Below are positions 51,029-61,239 of a DNA stretch of 64,000 bases, one piece after another (positions within the stretch are counted from its first letter, which is position 1; each line of letters begins with the position of its first letter). This DNA comes from Nocardia harenae NBRC 108248 (lineage in GTDB: Bacteria > Actinomycetota > Actinomycetes > Mycobacteriales > Mycobacteriaceae). The stretch spans positions 248,001-312,000 of the forward strand of contig NZ_BDBH01000007.1 in assembly GCF_001612885.1 (NCBI RefSeq), read 5' to 3'. The position numbers and the translations under genes are program-made. The notes below the pieces were generated by a model. It made no database searches, was not told where the DNA came from, and was given only the letters and a program-made list of their open reading frames with translations.

Positions 51029-52180
51029 GTGGCACGGGACTACTACGGACTGCTCGGCGTCGCGAAGAACGCGACCGATCAGGAGATCAAGCGCGCCTAC
51101 CGCAAGCTGGCTCGGGAGCTCCACCCGGACGTCAACCCCGACGAGGCGGCGCAGGCGAGGTTCCGGGACGTGTCGACCGCCTACGAGGTGCTGTCCGACC
51201 CGGAGCGGCGGCGCATCGTCGACATGGGCGGTGACCCGCTGGAGAACGGCGGCGGGGCGGGCGGCTTCTCCGGGGCTGGCTTCGGCGGCCTCGGCGACGT
51301 CTTCGAGGCCTTCTTCGGCGGGATGAACGCCTCGGGGGGGCAGCGCAAGCCGCGTGGCCGGGTGCAGCCCGGCGCCGACTCGCTGCTGCGGACCCGGCTC
51401 AGCCTGGCGGAGTGCGCGGTCGGCGTGACCAAGCACCTCACCGTCGACACCGCGATCCTCTGCGACCTGTGCCACGGCGCCGGTACCAACGGGAATTCCA
51501 AGCCGGTGCGCTGTGAGACCTGTGGTGGTGCGGGCGAGGTGCAGTCGGTACAGCGCTCGTTCCTCGGCCAGGTGCTCACCTCGCGGCCCTGCCCCACCTG
51601 CCGCGGCGCGGGCGAGACCATTCCGGACCCGTGCAACAAGTGCGGTGGCGACGGCCGGGTGCGGGCCCGTCGCGAGATCGCCGCGCCGATCCCGGCCGGT
51701 GTGGCGAACGGCATGCGGGTGCGGCTGGCCGCGCAGGGCGAGGTCGGCCCCGGCGGCGGGCACGCGGGTGATCTGTACGTGGAGGTGGTGGAGCAGCCGC
51801 ACGACGTCTTCGTCCGGGACGGCGACGACCTGCACTGCACCATCCGGGTGCCGATGGTGGACGCCGCGCTCGGCACCACCGTGGTGATCGACACCATTCT
51901 GGACGGACCGACCGAGCTCACCATCACGCCGGGCACCCAGCCAGGCGAGGTCTCGGTGCTGCGCGGGCACGGCATGCCCAAGCTGCGGTCCGGTGCCCGC
52001 GGCGACCTGCTCGCGCACCTGGAGATCGTGGTGCCGGCCAAGCTGGACGGCAAGCAGAACGAGCTGCTGCGCAAGTACAAGGGGCTGCGGGAGCGCGATC
52101 GGGCCGAGGTGGTCTCCGCGCAGTCCGAGCACAACAGCGGGCTCTTCGCCCGGCTGCGGGCGTCGTTCAGCGGTCGCTGA
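51029..52180 (+). CDS. dnaJ2: Chaperone DnaJ (second paralogue, hrcA-linked)
   Basis: A 383-residue type I J-protein. The J domain has HPD at 32-34 (ELHPDVNPDE), then a Gly/Phe region (GGFSGAGFGGLGDVF). Four zinc motifs follow: CDLCHGAG, CETCGGAG, CPTCRGAG and CNKCGGDG. It stimulates DnaK and holds unfolded protein. The hrcA link marks it as the dnaJ2 copy rather than the dnaK-operon copy. TAAAGT at 50920-50925 may be its own -10 box with a leader of about 95 bases. GTG 51029 follows GAGAAG. Confidence 0.94.
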   Translation: MARDYYGLLGVAKNATDQEIKRAYRKLARELHPDVNPDEAAQARFRDVSTAYEVLSDPERRRIVDMGGDPLENGGGAGGFSGAGFGGLGDVFEAFFGGMNASGGQRKPRGRVQPGADSLLRTRLSLAECAVGVTKHLTVDTAILCDLCHGAGTNGNSKPVRCETCGGAGEVQSVQRSFLGQVLTSRPCPTCRGAGETIPDPCNKCGGDGRVRARREIAAPIPAGVANGMRVRLAAQGEVGPGGGHAGDLYVEVVEQPHDVFVRDGDDLHCTIRVPMVDAALGTTVVIDTILDGPTELTITPGTQPGEVSVLRGHGMPKLRSGARGDLLAHLEIVVPAKLDGKQNELLRKYKGLRERDRAEVVSAQSEHNSGLFARLRASFSGR

Positions 52181-52921
52181 GTGGCCGCGACGGTCTTCTA
52201 CCTGGGCGAGATTCCGCCGCCCGGTGCGGTCGCGGTGCTGGACGGGCCGGAGGGGCGGCATGCCGCGACCGTGCGGCGGATCCGGGTGGGGGAGTCGATC
52301 ACGCTCTCCGATGGGCGGGGGGTGGTCGCGGAGTCCGAGGTGGTCGCGGCGGAGAAGGGGCGGCTGGAGCTGGCCGTTCTGGATCGGCGGGTGGCCGAGC
52401 CCGTCGTGCCCGCGGTGACGGTTGTGCAGGCGCTGCCCAAGTCGGATCGGTCCGAGCTGGCGGTGGAGCTCATGACCGAGGCGGGGGTGGATGTGATCGT
52501 GCCGTGGCAGGCGGCGCGGTGTGTTGCCAACTGGGACGGGAAGGCGGCGAAGGGGGTCGAGAAGTGGCGGGCGGCGGCTCGGGCCGCGGCTCGGCAGTCG
52601 CGGCGGGCCTATATCCCCGAGGTCGGGGAGGTGCGGCGGACGCGAGACGTGGTGGAGTTGGTGCGGGCCACCGTGGCCGAGGGGGGAGTGGTGGCGGCGT
52701 TGCACGAGTCCGGGGCGGGGCGGTTCACGGCGCTGCCGTTCGAGGCGGCGAAGCGGGTGGTGTTGATCGTCGGGCCCGAGGGTGGGTTGGATGATGCGGA
52801 GATTGCGGCCTTTACCGAGGTGGGGGCTTTCGCGGTGGTGCTCGGGCCGACTGTGCTGCGGACGTCGACCGCAGGTGCCGTTGCGCTCGGTGCGCTCGGT
52901 GCGCTCACCTCGCGCTGGTAG
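52181..52921 (+). CDS. rsmE: 16S rRNA (uracil-1498-N3)-methyltransferase
   Basis: A 246-residue SPOUT methyltransferase. An N-terminal PUA-like part (FYLGEIPPPGAVAVLDGPEGRHAATVRRIRVGE) precedes the knotted domain, with VVQALPKSDRSELAVELMTEAGVD and the SAM-binding LIVGPEGGLDDAEI, then LGPTVLRTSTAGAVALG. It methylates U1498 in the 30S decoding region. The GTG directly follows the dnaJ stop, with no gap. Confidence 0.94.
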   Translation: MAATVFYLGEIPPPGAVAVLDGPEGRHAATVRRIRVGESITLSDGRGVVAESEVVAAEKGRLELAVLDRRVAEPVVPAVTVVQALPKSDRSELAVELMTEAGVDVIVPWQAARCVANWDGKAAKGVEKWRAAARAAARQSRRAYIPEVGEVRRTRDVVELVRATVAEGGVVAALHESGAGRFTALPFEAAKRVVLIVGPEGGLDDAEIAAFTEVGAFAVVLGPTVLRTSTAGAVALGALGALTSRW

Positions 52922-53029
52922 GCGTGCGCCGCGAGTGCGCCGGGCCGCTCACGGGCGGCACAGCGGCGCACAGCGCGGCTCGATCAGCGGGTTCGGCTTC
53001 AAGGCGTCCGGTACTCCTTGCCGGAGCCT

Positions 53030-54238
53030 CTACCGACTCACCCCGGCCAACTCGACCTCCACCGTCGGCACACTCCGCTCACCGCGGATCACGATCACGA
53101 CGGCACCAGCCGCCAGCACCAACAGCACCCCGACCCCGGCAACCAGCCCACCCCACCCGAACCCTGCGAACGCCAATCCGGACAACCCGCCGAGCACCGC
53201 ACTCCCCAGGTAGTAGCAGAACAGGTACAGCGACGACGCCGCCGCGCGGTTCCCCCGTACCGCCGCGACCCCGACCCACGCGCTCGCCACCGCGTGCGCC
53301 CCGAAGAAACCAGCGGTGAACAGCAGAATCCCGGCCAGCACCAGCGGCAGCCGATCCGGCAGCGACAACGAAGCCCCTGCGGCGGCGAGGCCGACGGACC
53401 ACGCCAGCACCGGCCCGCGCCCGAAGCGATCGGCGAGCCGCCCGGCGGTCGTCGAGGCGACGGTCCCGGCCAGGTACAGCGCGAACACCAGCCCGGCCAC
53501 GCTCGCGGGCAACCCGAAGGGCTCGGCGAGCAGCCGGAACCCCAGGTAGTTGTAGACCGAGACGAACCCGCCCATGAGCACGAACGCCAGGGTGAACAGT
53601 GCGAGCAGCTGCGGCTCCCGCAACTGCGCGGCCAGATCCCGCCCGACCCCGGAGGTGCGCGGCCGGAACCCGCGCGAGGCGGGCAGCACCCGCACGAACC
53701 ACACCGTGCACAGCGCCCCGACCACCGCGATCAGCGCCTGCGCCCAGCGCCACGAGGTGTGGTCCAACGCGAAGGCGGGGATGAGCCGCCCGGTGAGCCC
53801 GCCGAGCGTGGTGCCGGAGACGTAGACGCCCATCGCGGCACCCAACCGGCTCGCGTCGATCTCCTCGGCGAGGTAGGCCATCGCCACCGCGGGCACCCCG
53901 GCCAGCGTGATGCCCTGCACCGCGCGGGCGGCGAGCAGCACGTCCAGCGTCGGCGCCAGGGGCAGCAGCAATCCGATGACGCAGGAGAGCGCCGCGGACC
54001 ACACCATCACCCTGGTCCGCCCGAACCGGCCGGAGAGCGCGCTCACCGGAATGATCGCCAGTGCCAGGAAGCCGGTGGTGAGCGAGACCGCCAGCGCCGC
54101 CTGCGCGGGCGCGACCCCGAACGCCGCCGCCAGGCTCGGCAACAGCGCCTGCGCGCTGTACATCGAGGCGAAGGTGGTCAGCCCCGCCGCGAAGAGCGCG
54201 GTCACGATCCGCCGCTCCCGTCCGCTCGATCCGCTCAT
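53030..54238 (-). CDS. MFS transporter (drug/arabinose exporter type)
   Basis: A 402-residue major facilitator with about 12 helices. SALSGRFGRTRVMVWSAAL between helices 2 and 3 is the MFS loop motif, and GRLADRFGRGPVLAWSV is its copy in the second half. ITLAGVPAVAMAYLAEEI is typical of the YnfM/Bcr exporters. Substrate is unknown. It is divergent from a LysR gene whose product probably controls it. ATG 54238 gives MSGSSGRERR; upstream in-frame codons overlap the operator region. Confidence 0.9.
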   Translation of the reverse strand: MSGSSGRERRIVTALFAAGLTTFASMYSAQALLPSLAAAFGVAPAQAALAVSLTTGFLALAIIPVSALSGRFGRTRVMVWSAALSCVIGLLLPLAPTLDVLLAARAVQGITLAGVPAVAMAYLAEEIDASRLGAAMGVYVSGTTLGGLTGRLIPAFALDHTSWRWAQALIAVVGALCTVWFVRVLPASRGFRPRTSGVGRDLAAQLREPQLLALFTLAFVLMGGFVSVYNYLGFRLLAEPFGLPASVAGLVFALYLAGTVASTTAGRLADRFGRGPVLAWSVGLAAAGASLSLPDRLPLVLAGILLFTAGFFGAHAVASAWVGVAAVRGNRAAASSLYLFCYYLGSAVLGGLSGLAFAGFGWGGLVAGVGVLLVLAAGAVVIVIRGERSVPTVEVELAGVSR

Positions 54239-54275
54239 AGCGCCAGCCTGCGCCGGGCGCGATCGGCAAAGGAAA

Positions 54276-54301
54276 TGCATAATCGAGCACAAGTTCATGC
54301 A
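54276..54301. promoter_or_regulatory. LysR-type operator candidate
   Basis: TGCAT (54276-54280) and ATGCA (54297-54301), 16 bases apart, form an inverted repeat in the 89-base space between the divergent MFS and lysR starts. Spacing is wider than the T-N11-A rule, so the fit is moderate. Confidence 0.4.
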
Positions 54302-54327
54302 CTGGCGGCATTAGCAGAGGTGACAGC

Positions 54328-55272
54328 GTGCTCGGTGACGATCTGACGTGGTTCATCACACTCGCCGAACTCGAGCACGTGGGAGCTACCGCCGACCGGC
54401 TGCACCTCGCGCAGCCCACGCTCTCCCGCATGCTGGCCAGGCTGGAGCGCAGGCTGGGGGTGCGGCTCTTCGACCGGGTGGGCAAGCGGCTCCGGCTCAA
54501 CGAGTTCGGCCGGGCGTACTACGAGCACGCCCGCCGCGCCCGGATCGAATTGGACGCGGGCGCGCGGGCCGTCGCCGACCTGGCCGACCCGGCCGACCCG
54601 GCCGAGGGCACCGTGCGGCTGGCCTTCCTGCACTCCTTCGGCAGCTGGCTGGTGCCCCAGCTGGTCGGTGACTTCCGCAGGCAGGCGGGGCGGGTGACGG
54701 TCTCGCTGCACCAGGACGCGGCGGGCACCATCACCCGCATGGTGCTGGACGGCGAGGCCGACCTCGCGCTGACCTCGCCGCGCCCGGCTGAACCCGGGCT
54801 CGGCTGGTCGGGCCTGCTGCGCCAGCCGCTGGTGCTCGCGGTGCCCGCCGGGCATCGGCTGGCGAACCGGCGCCAGACCGGGCTGGCCGAGCTGGGCGGC
54901 GAGGACGTCATCGCCATGCGCGCCGGCTACGGCATGCGCCGCCTGCTGGACGAACTCGCCGCGGCGGCGGGGCTGCACCCGCGCATCGTCTTCGAATCCA
55001 GCGACCTGGTGACGGTCACCGGACTGGTGGCAGCGGGGCTCGGGGTGGCGCTGGTGCCGCTGGAGGATCCGCCGCCCGGCGCGACCCCGAGCCCGGCGGT
55101 TGCCAGGGTGCCGCTGGCCGATCCGGGGGCGGTGCGCGAGGTCGGGCTGGTGTGGGCCGCCGACCGGCCGATGCCGGAGGCGGCTCGCCGCTTCCGCGCG
55201 GCCATCCAGGGCTGGGCGGCGCACCGTTCGCCGGGGGCATATTCCCTGTCGGCTGTCGGTGCCGGGCGGTAA
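54328..55272 (+). CDS. LysR family transcriptional regulator
   Basis: A 314-residue LysR protein. The winged helix spans residues 1-65 (FITLAELEHVGATADRLHLAQPTLSRMLARLERRLGVRLFDRV), followed by the periplasmic-binding-like effector domain (TVRLAFLHSFGSWLVPQLV, then VTGLVAAGLGVALVP). It is divergent from the exporter gene and likely activates it with an unknown ligand. The start is GTG 54328. Confidence 0.92.
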   Translation: MLGDDLTWFITLAELEHVGATADRLHLAQPTLSRMLARLERRLGVRLFDRVGKRLRLNEFGRAYYEHARRARIELDAGARAVADLADPADPAEGTVRLAFLHSFGSWLVPQLVGDFRRQAGRVTVSLHQDAAGTITRMVLDGEADLALTSPRPAEPGLGWSGLLRQPLVLAVPAGHRLANRRQTGLAELGGEDVIAMRAGYGMRRLLDELAAAAGLHPRIVFESSDLVTVTGLVAAGLGVALVPLEDPPPGATPSPAVARVPLADPGAVREVGLVWAADRPMPEAARRFRAAIQGWAAHRSPGAYSLSAVGAGR

Positions 55273-55361
55273 ACTGCGAGTCGGGAAGGGGCCGGATTGC
55301 GCGAGCGGCAGACCCCGCCCCACCCCCGGTTCCCCGAGATCGAAAGAGGCTGCGGCGACTT

Positions 55362-56477
<1,116 letters not shown>

Positions 56478-56487
56478 CCCGATTGCC

Positions 56488-56493
56488 TACCCT
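56488..56493 (+). promoter_or_regulatory. -10 hexamer of leaderless ybeY transcript
   Basis: TACCCT, 6 bases before GTG 56500. It gives ybeY and the genes behind it a start independent of phoH. Confidence 0.45.
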
Positions 56494-56499
56494 GTTCGG

Positions 56500-57054
56500 G
56501 TGAGCATCGAGATCGCCAACGAGTCGGGGTTCGACGTCCCCGAAGAGGATCTGGTGGGCGTCGCGCGCTTCGCCATCGCGCGCATGGACGTCCACCCGGC
56601 CGCCGAGTTGTCGATGGTGCTCGTCGACCTGGACACCATGGCCGACCTGCATGTGCGCTGGATGGAGCTGCCCGGCCCCACCGATGTGATGTCCTTCCCG
56701 ATGGACGAGCTGGAGCCGGGCGGGCGCCCGGACAGCCCGGAGCCCGGCCCGTCCATGCTCGGCGACATCGTGCTCTGCCCGGAGTTCGCCGCGGGGCAGG
56801 CGCGCAAGGCCGGGCACTCGCTGCAGCACGAGCTGGCGCTGCTCACCGTGCACGGCGTGCTGCATCTGCTCGGCTACGACCACGCCGAGCCGGACGAGGA
56901 GAAGGAGATGTTCGCCCTGCAGGCCCGGCTACTAGAGGAGTGGTACGAGAGCCTGCGCGAGGCGCGCTACCGCGCCGAGCTGGCCGAGCGCGACACCAGG
57001 CTGCTCGGCAAGACCGGCTTCACCACGCCGGGCGAGAAACCGGGGCAGGCGTGA
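56500..57054 (+). CDS. ybeY: Endoribonuclease YbeY (rRNA maturation)
   Basis: A 184-residue metalloprotein. The zinc motif HGVLHLLGYDH (H118, H122, H128) is complete, and MELPGPTDVMSFPMDE is the other signature. It acts in 16S rRNA 3' end maturation and ribosome quality control. GTG 56500 follows TACCCT by 6 bases. Its stop overlaps the next GTG (GTGA). The order phoH-ybeY-corC-era is conserved across bacteria. Confidence 0.95.
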   Translation: MSIEIANESGFDVPEEDLVGVARFAIARMDVHPAAELSMVLVDLDTMADLHVRWMELPGPTDVMSFPMDELEPGGRPDSPEPGPSMLGDIVLCPEFAAGQARKAGHSLQHELALLTVHGVLHLLGYDHAEPDEEKEMFALQARLLEEWYESLREARYRAELAERDTRLLGKTGFTTPGEKPGQA

Positions 57055-58481
57055 GTTCCGCGACCCTGATCGTGCTGGCGGTGCTGCTCGTGCCCGCGGG
57101 CGGGCTCTTCGCCGGGCTGGACGCCGCGCTCAACACCGTCTCCAGGGCGCGGCTCGACGACATGGTGCGCGCCGAGCGCGCCGGCGCCGCCCGGCTGCTC
57201 CGGATCATGGACGACCGGCCGCGCTACGTGAACCTCATGGTGCTGCTCCGGGTGCTCTGCGAGATCACCGCGACGGTGCTGCTCGCGGCCGCGCTGCTCG
57301 ACGTCTGGGCGGACGGTTTGGCGCTGCTCGGCACCGCGGTGGTCATGGTGCTGGTCGACTACGTGGTGATCGGCGTCGGGCCGCGCACCCTCGGCCGCCA
57401 GCACGCCTACTCCATCGCGCTCGCGGCGGCGCTGCCGCTGCAGCTGATCGGCGTGCTGCTCGGCCCGGTGAGCAGGCTGCTCATCCTGATCGGCAATGCC
57501 ATCACGCCGGGCCGCGGCTTCCGCAACGGCCCGTTCGCCTCCGAGATCGAGCTGCGCGAGGTGGTCGAGATGGCCGGCGAGCGCGGCGTGGTCGCCGATG
57601 ACGAGCGCCGGATGATCCAATCGGTCTTCGAGCTCGGCGACACCGCGGCACGGGCGGTCATGGTGCCGCGCACCGAGATGGTCTGGATCGAGGCGGACAA
57701 GACCGCCGCCCAGGCCATGTCGCTGGCGGTGCGCAGCGGCCACTCCCGGATGCCGGTGATCGGCGAGAACGTGGACGACATCCTCGGCGTGGTCTACCTC
57801 AAGGACCTGGTGCCCTATGCCGACCGTAGCCGCAAGGTGAAGGTCCGCGAGGTCATGCGCCCGGCCGTCTTCATGCCGGACTCCAAGCCGCTGGACAGCC
57901 TGCTGGACGAGATGCAGCGCAGGCGCAACCACATGGCGCTGCTGGTGGACGAGTACGGCGGCATCGCCGGGCTGGTCACCATCGAGGACGTGCTGGAGGA
58001 GATCGTCGGCGAGATCGCGGACGAGTACGACATCGGCGAGACGCCGCCCGTCGAGGAGCTCGGCGACGGCCGCTACCGGGTCTCGGCGCGGCTGCCGGTG
58101 CAGGATCTGGCCGAGCTGTTCGGGGTGCAGATCGCCGACGAGGAGGTCGACACGGTGGGCGGGCTGCTCGCGCACGAGCTGGGCCGGGTGCCGCTGCCCG
58201 GCTCCAAGGTCACCGCGCACGGGCTGGTGCTGCGCGGCGAGGGCGGCCCGGACGCCCGCGGCCGGATGCGGGTGCAGACCGTGGTGGTGCGCCGGGACAA
58301 GGCGTCCGGCGCGGAGGAGCAGGCCGAGGCGCCGCGCGAGGGCGAACGCGGGCGCAAGGAGCGGGGCGCCGACAAGGGTGGCCGCCGGAAAGACCGCGGC
58401 GAGGCCGCGGCGGCGGAGGCAGCGCAGAACGGATCGAGCCGCACCACGACGGCCGACCGCGACCAGGAGGGATCCCCATGA
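57051..58481 (+). CDS. CNNM/CorC-type transporter-associated protein with CBS pair
   Basis: A 476-residue membrane protein of the hemolysin C/CorC family. A CNNM (DUF21) domain with three or four helices occupies about 1-155. A CBS pair follows (RAVMVPRTEMVWIEADKTAAQAM to VTIEDVLEEIVGEIADE), then a CorC_HlyC domain (about 340-420). The final 55 residues are charged and disordered. Such proteins handle Mg2+ or Co2+ efflux. The GTG overlaps ybeY and the stop overlaps the next ATG. Confidence 0.92.
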   Translation: MSSATLIVLAVLLVPAGGLFAGLDAALNTVSRARLDDMVRAERAGAARLLRIMDDRPRYVNLMVLLRVLCEITATVLLAAALLDVWADGLALLGTAVVMVLVDYVVIGVGPRTLGRQHAYSIALAAALPLQLIGVLLGPVSRLLILIGNAITPGRGFRNGPFASEIELREVVEMAGERGVVADDERRMIQSVFELGDTAARAVMVPRTEMVWIEADKTAAQAMSLAVRSGHSRMPVIGENVDDILGVVYLKDLVPYADRSRKVKVREVMRPAVFMPDSKPLDSLLDEMQRRRNHMALLVDEYGGIAGLVTIEDVLEEIVGEIADEYDIGETPPVEELGDGRYRVSARLPVQDLAELFGVQIADEEVDTVGGLLAHELGRVPLPGSKVTAHGLVLRGEGGPDARGRMRVQTVVVRRDKASGAEEQAEAPREGERGRKERGADKGGRRKDRGEAAAAEAAQNGSSRTTTADRDQEGSP

Positions 58482-58834
58482 CCGAGCTCGACGCCGAGGA
58501 CACCAAACTGCTCACGCTCGCGCGCGGGGCGATGGGCCGGACCGGAGGCGCGGCGGGCGCGGCCGTCCGGGACACCGACGGCCGCACCTACGCCGCGGGC
58601 GAGGTGGCGCTGCAGGAGCTGCGGCTGACCGCGCTGCAGGCCGCCGTCGCGGCCGCGATCTCCAGCGGCGCCGAGGGTTTCGAGGCCGCCGTCGTGGTCG
58701 GCGGGCAGTTCAAGGACGCCGGGGTGCCCGCGGTCCGCGAGGTCTCGGCGAGCGCGCGGATCGTCTTCGCCGACCGCTCCGGCTCGGTCTTCGACATCGT
58801 CGACGACGCCGCGGCCGAGGTGTCCGGTGCCTGA
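58478..58834 (+). CDS. Cytidine-deaminase-fold protein without zinc ligands
   Basis: A 118-residue protein aligned by eye with cytidine deaminase: LRLTALQAAVAAAISSGAEG lies where active enzymes have the CAE or HAE motif, and VPAVREVSASAR where they have PCGxC. None of the catalytic Cys/His/Glu residues is kept, so it cannot be a working deaminase. A homologue sits between the CorC-like gene and era in mycobacteria (Rv2365c, from memory), so it is maintained. The ATG overlaps the previous stop (ATGA), and era overlaps its end by 8 bases. Role unknown. Confidence 0.75.
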   Translation: MTELDAEDTKLLTLARGAMGRTGGAAGAAVRDTDGRTYAAGEVALQELRLTALQAAVAAAISSGAEGFEAAVVVGGQFKDAGVPAVREVSASARIVFADRSGSVFDIVDDAAAEVSGA

Positions 58835-59726
58835 ATTCCGCTCCGGCTTCGTCTGTTTCGTCGGCCGCCCGAACACCGGCAAGTCGACGCTGACGAACGC
58901 GCTCGTCGGGCAGAAGATCGCCATCACCTCCTCCCGCCCGCAGACCACGCGGCACACCATCCGCGGCATCGTGCACCGCGAGGACGCGCAGCTCATCCTG
59001 GTGGACACGCCGGGGCTGCACCGCCCGCGCACGCTGCTCGGCGCGCGCCTCAACGACCTGGTGCGGGACACGTACTCCGAGGTCGACGTGATCGCGCTCT
59101 GCATCCCGGCGGACGAGAAGATCGGGCCGGGCGACCGCTGGATCGTGCAGCAGATCCGGCAGATGGCGCCGAAGACCACGCTGCTCGGCGTGGTCACCAA
59201 GATCGACAAGGTGAGCCGGGACGAGGTGGCGGCGCAGCTGCTCGCGGTCTCGAATCTGCTCGGACCGGAGGCCGAGCTGGTTCCGGTCTCCGCGGTGCGC
59301 GGTGAGCAGGTCGAGGTACTGGTCGAGGTGATCGCCTCGAAGATGCCGGAGGGCCCGGCCTTCTACCCCGACGGCGAGCTCACCGACGAGCCGGAGGAGA
59401 CCCTGATGGCCGAGCTCATCCGGGAGGCCGCGCTGGAGGGCGTCCGGGACGAGCTGCCGCACTCGCTGGCCGTGGTCATCGAGGAGGTGGTGCCGCGCGA
59501 GGACCGGGACGACATGCTCGACGTGCACGCCCTGCTCTACGTCGAGCGGCCGAGCCAGAAGGCGATCATCATCGGCAAGGGGGGTTCCCGGCTCAAGCAG
59601 GTCGGCACCAGCGCCCGCAAGCAGATCGAGCACATCCTCGGCACCCGGATCTACCTGGACCTGCACGTCAAGGTGGCCAAGGACTGGCAGCGCGATCCGA
59701 AGCAGCTGCGCCGCCTCGGATTCTGA
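58827..59726 (+). CDS. era: GTPase Era (30S assembly)
   Basis: A 299-residue Era. G1 is GRPNTGKS (13-20), G3 DTPGL, G4 TKID, and the C-terminal KH domain has ERPSQKAIIIGKGGSRLKQVG. It binds the 3' end of 16S rRNA late in small subunit assembly. The GTG at 58827 lies inside the end of the preceding gene. Confidence 0.96.
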   Translation: MPEFRSGFVCFVGRPNTGKSTLTNALVGQKIAITSSRPQTTRHTIRGIVHREDAQLILVDTPGLHRPRTLLGARLNDLVRDTYSEVDVIALCIPADEKIGPGDRWIVQQIRQMAPKTTLLGVVTKIDKVSRDEVAAQLLAVSNLLGPEAELVPVSAVRGEQVEVLVEVIASKMPEGPAFYPDGELTDEPEETLMAELIREAALEGVRDELPHSLAVVIEEVVPREDRDDMLDVHALLYVERPSQKAIIIGKGGSRLKQVGTSARKQIEHILGTRIYLDLHVKVAKDWQRDPKQLRRLGF

Positions 59727-59870
59727 TCCGAGGCCGTTTCCCGCCCCTGCGCCGCCCCCGCGCCGCCCGATCCGTTCCGCCACCCGCCCCCTTGGCGCAC
59801 AATGGTGCTCTGCGAGATCCCGATCAGGTTGCCGCGCAGCGCTATTCGCGACCGAGGTTGGGGGGCGGAG

Positions 59871-60326
59871 ATGACCGATCTGTACACCGGGCACCCGGCG
59901 TTCGATGCCGTCGCCGGGGAGCTGGCCGCGGTCGCCGAACGGCACCGCGAGCTGCTCAGGGACGCGGTGGACGCCTACCGCCTGCGGATCGGGCACTGGG
60001 TGCGCTACCTGGACCCGGAGGACCGCGCGCTGCGGCTGGCCCAGGCCGAGCGGCACCTCGCCGACCTGCACATCGACCCGGTGCGCCACGCCGACCTCGA
60101 CCTGGACGCCTACCGCGCGGTGCGCGACGGCGTGCCGATGCGGTACGCGAGCGAGCACGGCGCCTTCCTCCGGCCGCGCGATGCCGGGCCGCCGGTGCTG
60201 GTCCGCCCCGGCTCGCCGGAGCACCGGCTCGGCGTGGTCGCCCGGCTGGCGGTACTGGGGCAGACGCTGGAGCAGATCCAGGTGGTCGCGGTCACCGCGA
60301 CGATGGGGGTGCCGCCGGTTCGCTGA
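59871..60326 (+). CDS. Unknown 151-residue protein between era and recO
   Basis: A 151-residue protein beginning MTDLYTGHPAFDAVAGEL, with a helical, charged first half (EDRALRLAQAERHLADLH) and GVPMRYASEHGAFLRPRDAG in the middle. No family is recognised and no membrane segment is seen. The ATG at 59871 is preceded by GGGGGGCGG. CACAAT at 59798-59803 with TTGGCG 5 bases upstream is a weak promoter candidate. The 144 bases after era hold nothing else. Position in a housekeeping operon suggests it is expressed. Confidence 0.6.
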   Translation: MTDLYTGHPAFDAVAGELAAVAERHRELLRDAVDAYRLRIGHWVRYLDPEDRALRLAQAERHLADLHIDPVRHADLDLDAYRAVRDGVPMRYASEHGAFLRPRDAGPPVLVRPGSPEHRLGVVARLAVLGQTLEQIQVVAVTATMGVPPVR

Positions 60327-60357
60327 CGCTGTCCCCGGTCCGTGCGAGGATGGGCCG

Positions 60358-61101
60358 GTGCGTTCGTATCGGGATGAGGCGGTGGTGGTGCGCCAGCACA
60401 AGCTGGGCGAGGCCGACCGCATCGTCACGCTGCTGACCCGGCGCAACGGCCTGGTGCGGGCGGTGGCGAAGGGAGTGCGGCGCACCGGCTCGCGGTTCGG
60501 GGCGCGGCTGGAGCCCTTCGCCTACGTCGACGTGCAGCTGTATCCGGGGCGCAGCTTCGACACCGTCACCCAGGTGCACACCGTGGAGGCGTTCGCCGCC
60601 GACATCGTGGCCGACTACGGCCGCTACACCACCGCCTGCGCGGTGCTGGAGACGGCGGAGCGGCTGGCGGGCGAGGAGCGCGCGCCCGCGCCCAAGTTGC
60701 ACGCGCTCACCGCGAGCGCGCTGCGCGCCGTCGCCGCCGGGCAGCGGCCGCACGAGCTGATCCTGGACGCCTTCCTGCTGCGGGCCATGGGGTTCGCGGG
60801 GTGGGCGCCCGCGCTGGACGAGTGCGCCAAGTGCGCCACCCCCGGCCCGCACCGCGCCTTCCACGTCGCCGCCGGTGGCGCGGTGTGCGTGCACTGCCGT
60901 CCACCGGGGGCCTCGAGCCCGCCGGAGGGGGCGCTCGAGCTGCTGGTCGCGCTGCTGCGCGGGGAGTGGGAGAAGGTCGAGGCGGTGCCTGTTTCGGTGC
61001 GCTCGCGGGCCAGCGGGCTGGTCGCGGCGCACCTGCAGTGGCACCTCGAGCGCAGGCTGCGCACCCTGCCCCTGCTGGAGCGCACGCCCTCGGCCCACTG
61101 A
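60358..61101 (+). CDS. recO: DNA repair protein RecO
   Basis: A 247-residue RecO. The N-terminal OB fold starts SYRDEAVVVRQHKLGEADRIVTLLTR, and the zinc site is CAKC...CVHC (about 161-185). The rest is helical. It loads RecA on SSB-coated DNA together with RecR. GTG 60358 has GAGGAT 6 bases upstream. The era-recO-uppS order is conserved with mycobacteria. Confidence 0.94.
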   Translation: MRSYRDEAVVVRQHKLGEADRIVTLLTRRNGLVRAVAKGVRRTGSRFGARLEPFAYVDVQLYPGRSFDTVTQVHTVEAFAADIVADYGRYTTACAVLETAERLAGEERAPAPKLHALTASALRAVAAGQRPHELILDAFLLRAMGFAGWAPALDECAKCATPGPHRAFHVAAGGAVCVHCRPPGASSPPEGALELLVALLRGEWEKVEAVPVSVRSRASGLVAAHLQWHLERRLRTLPLLERTPSAH

Positions 61102-61239
61102 GCCCGCCCCGGCAGGCGCTCGGCCACATCGACGCGGGGCCTGCCTCGCCGTTCCGTGAGCGGGTGCCGCGCGCCGCAGTGCGCGCCGTCCGGTGGGAGG
61201 CCGCTACACCGGCCCGCGGGCATCGGGCAGGATGGGGGC

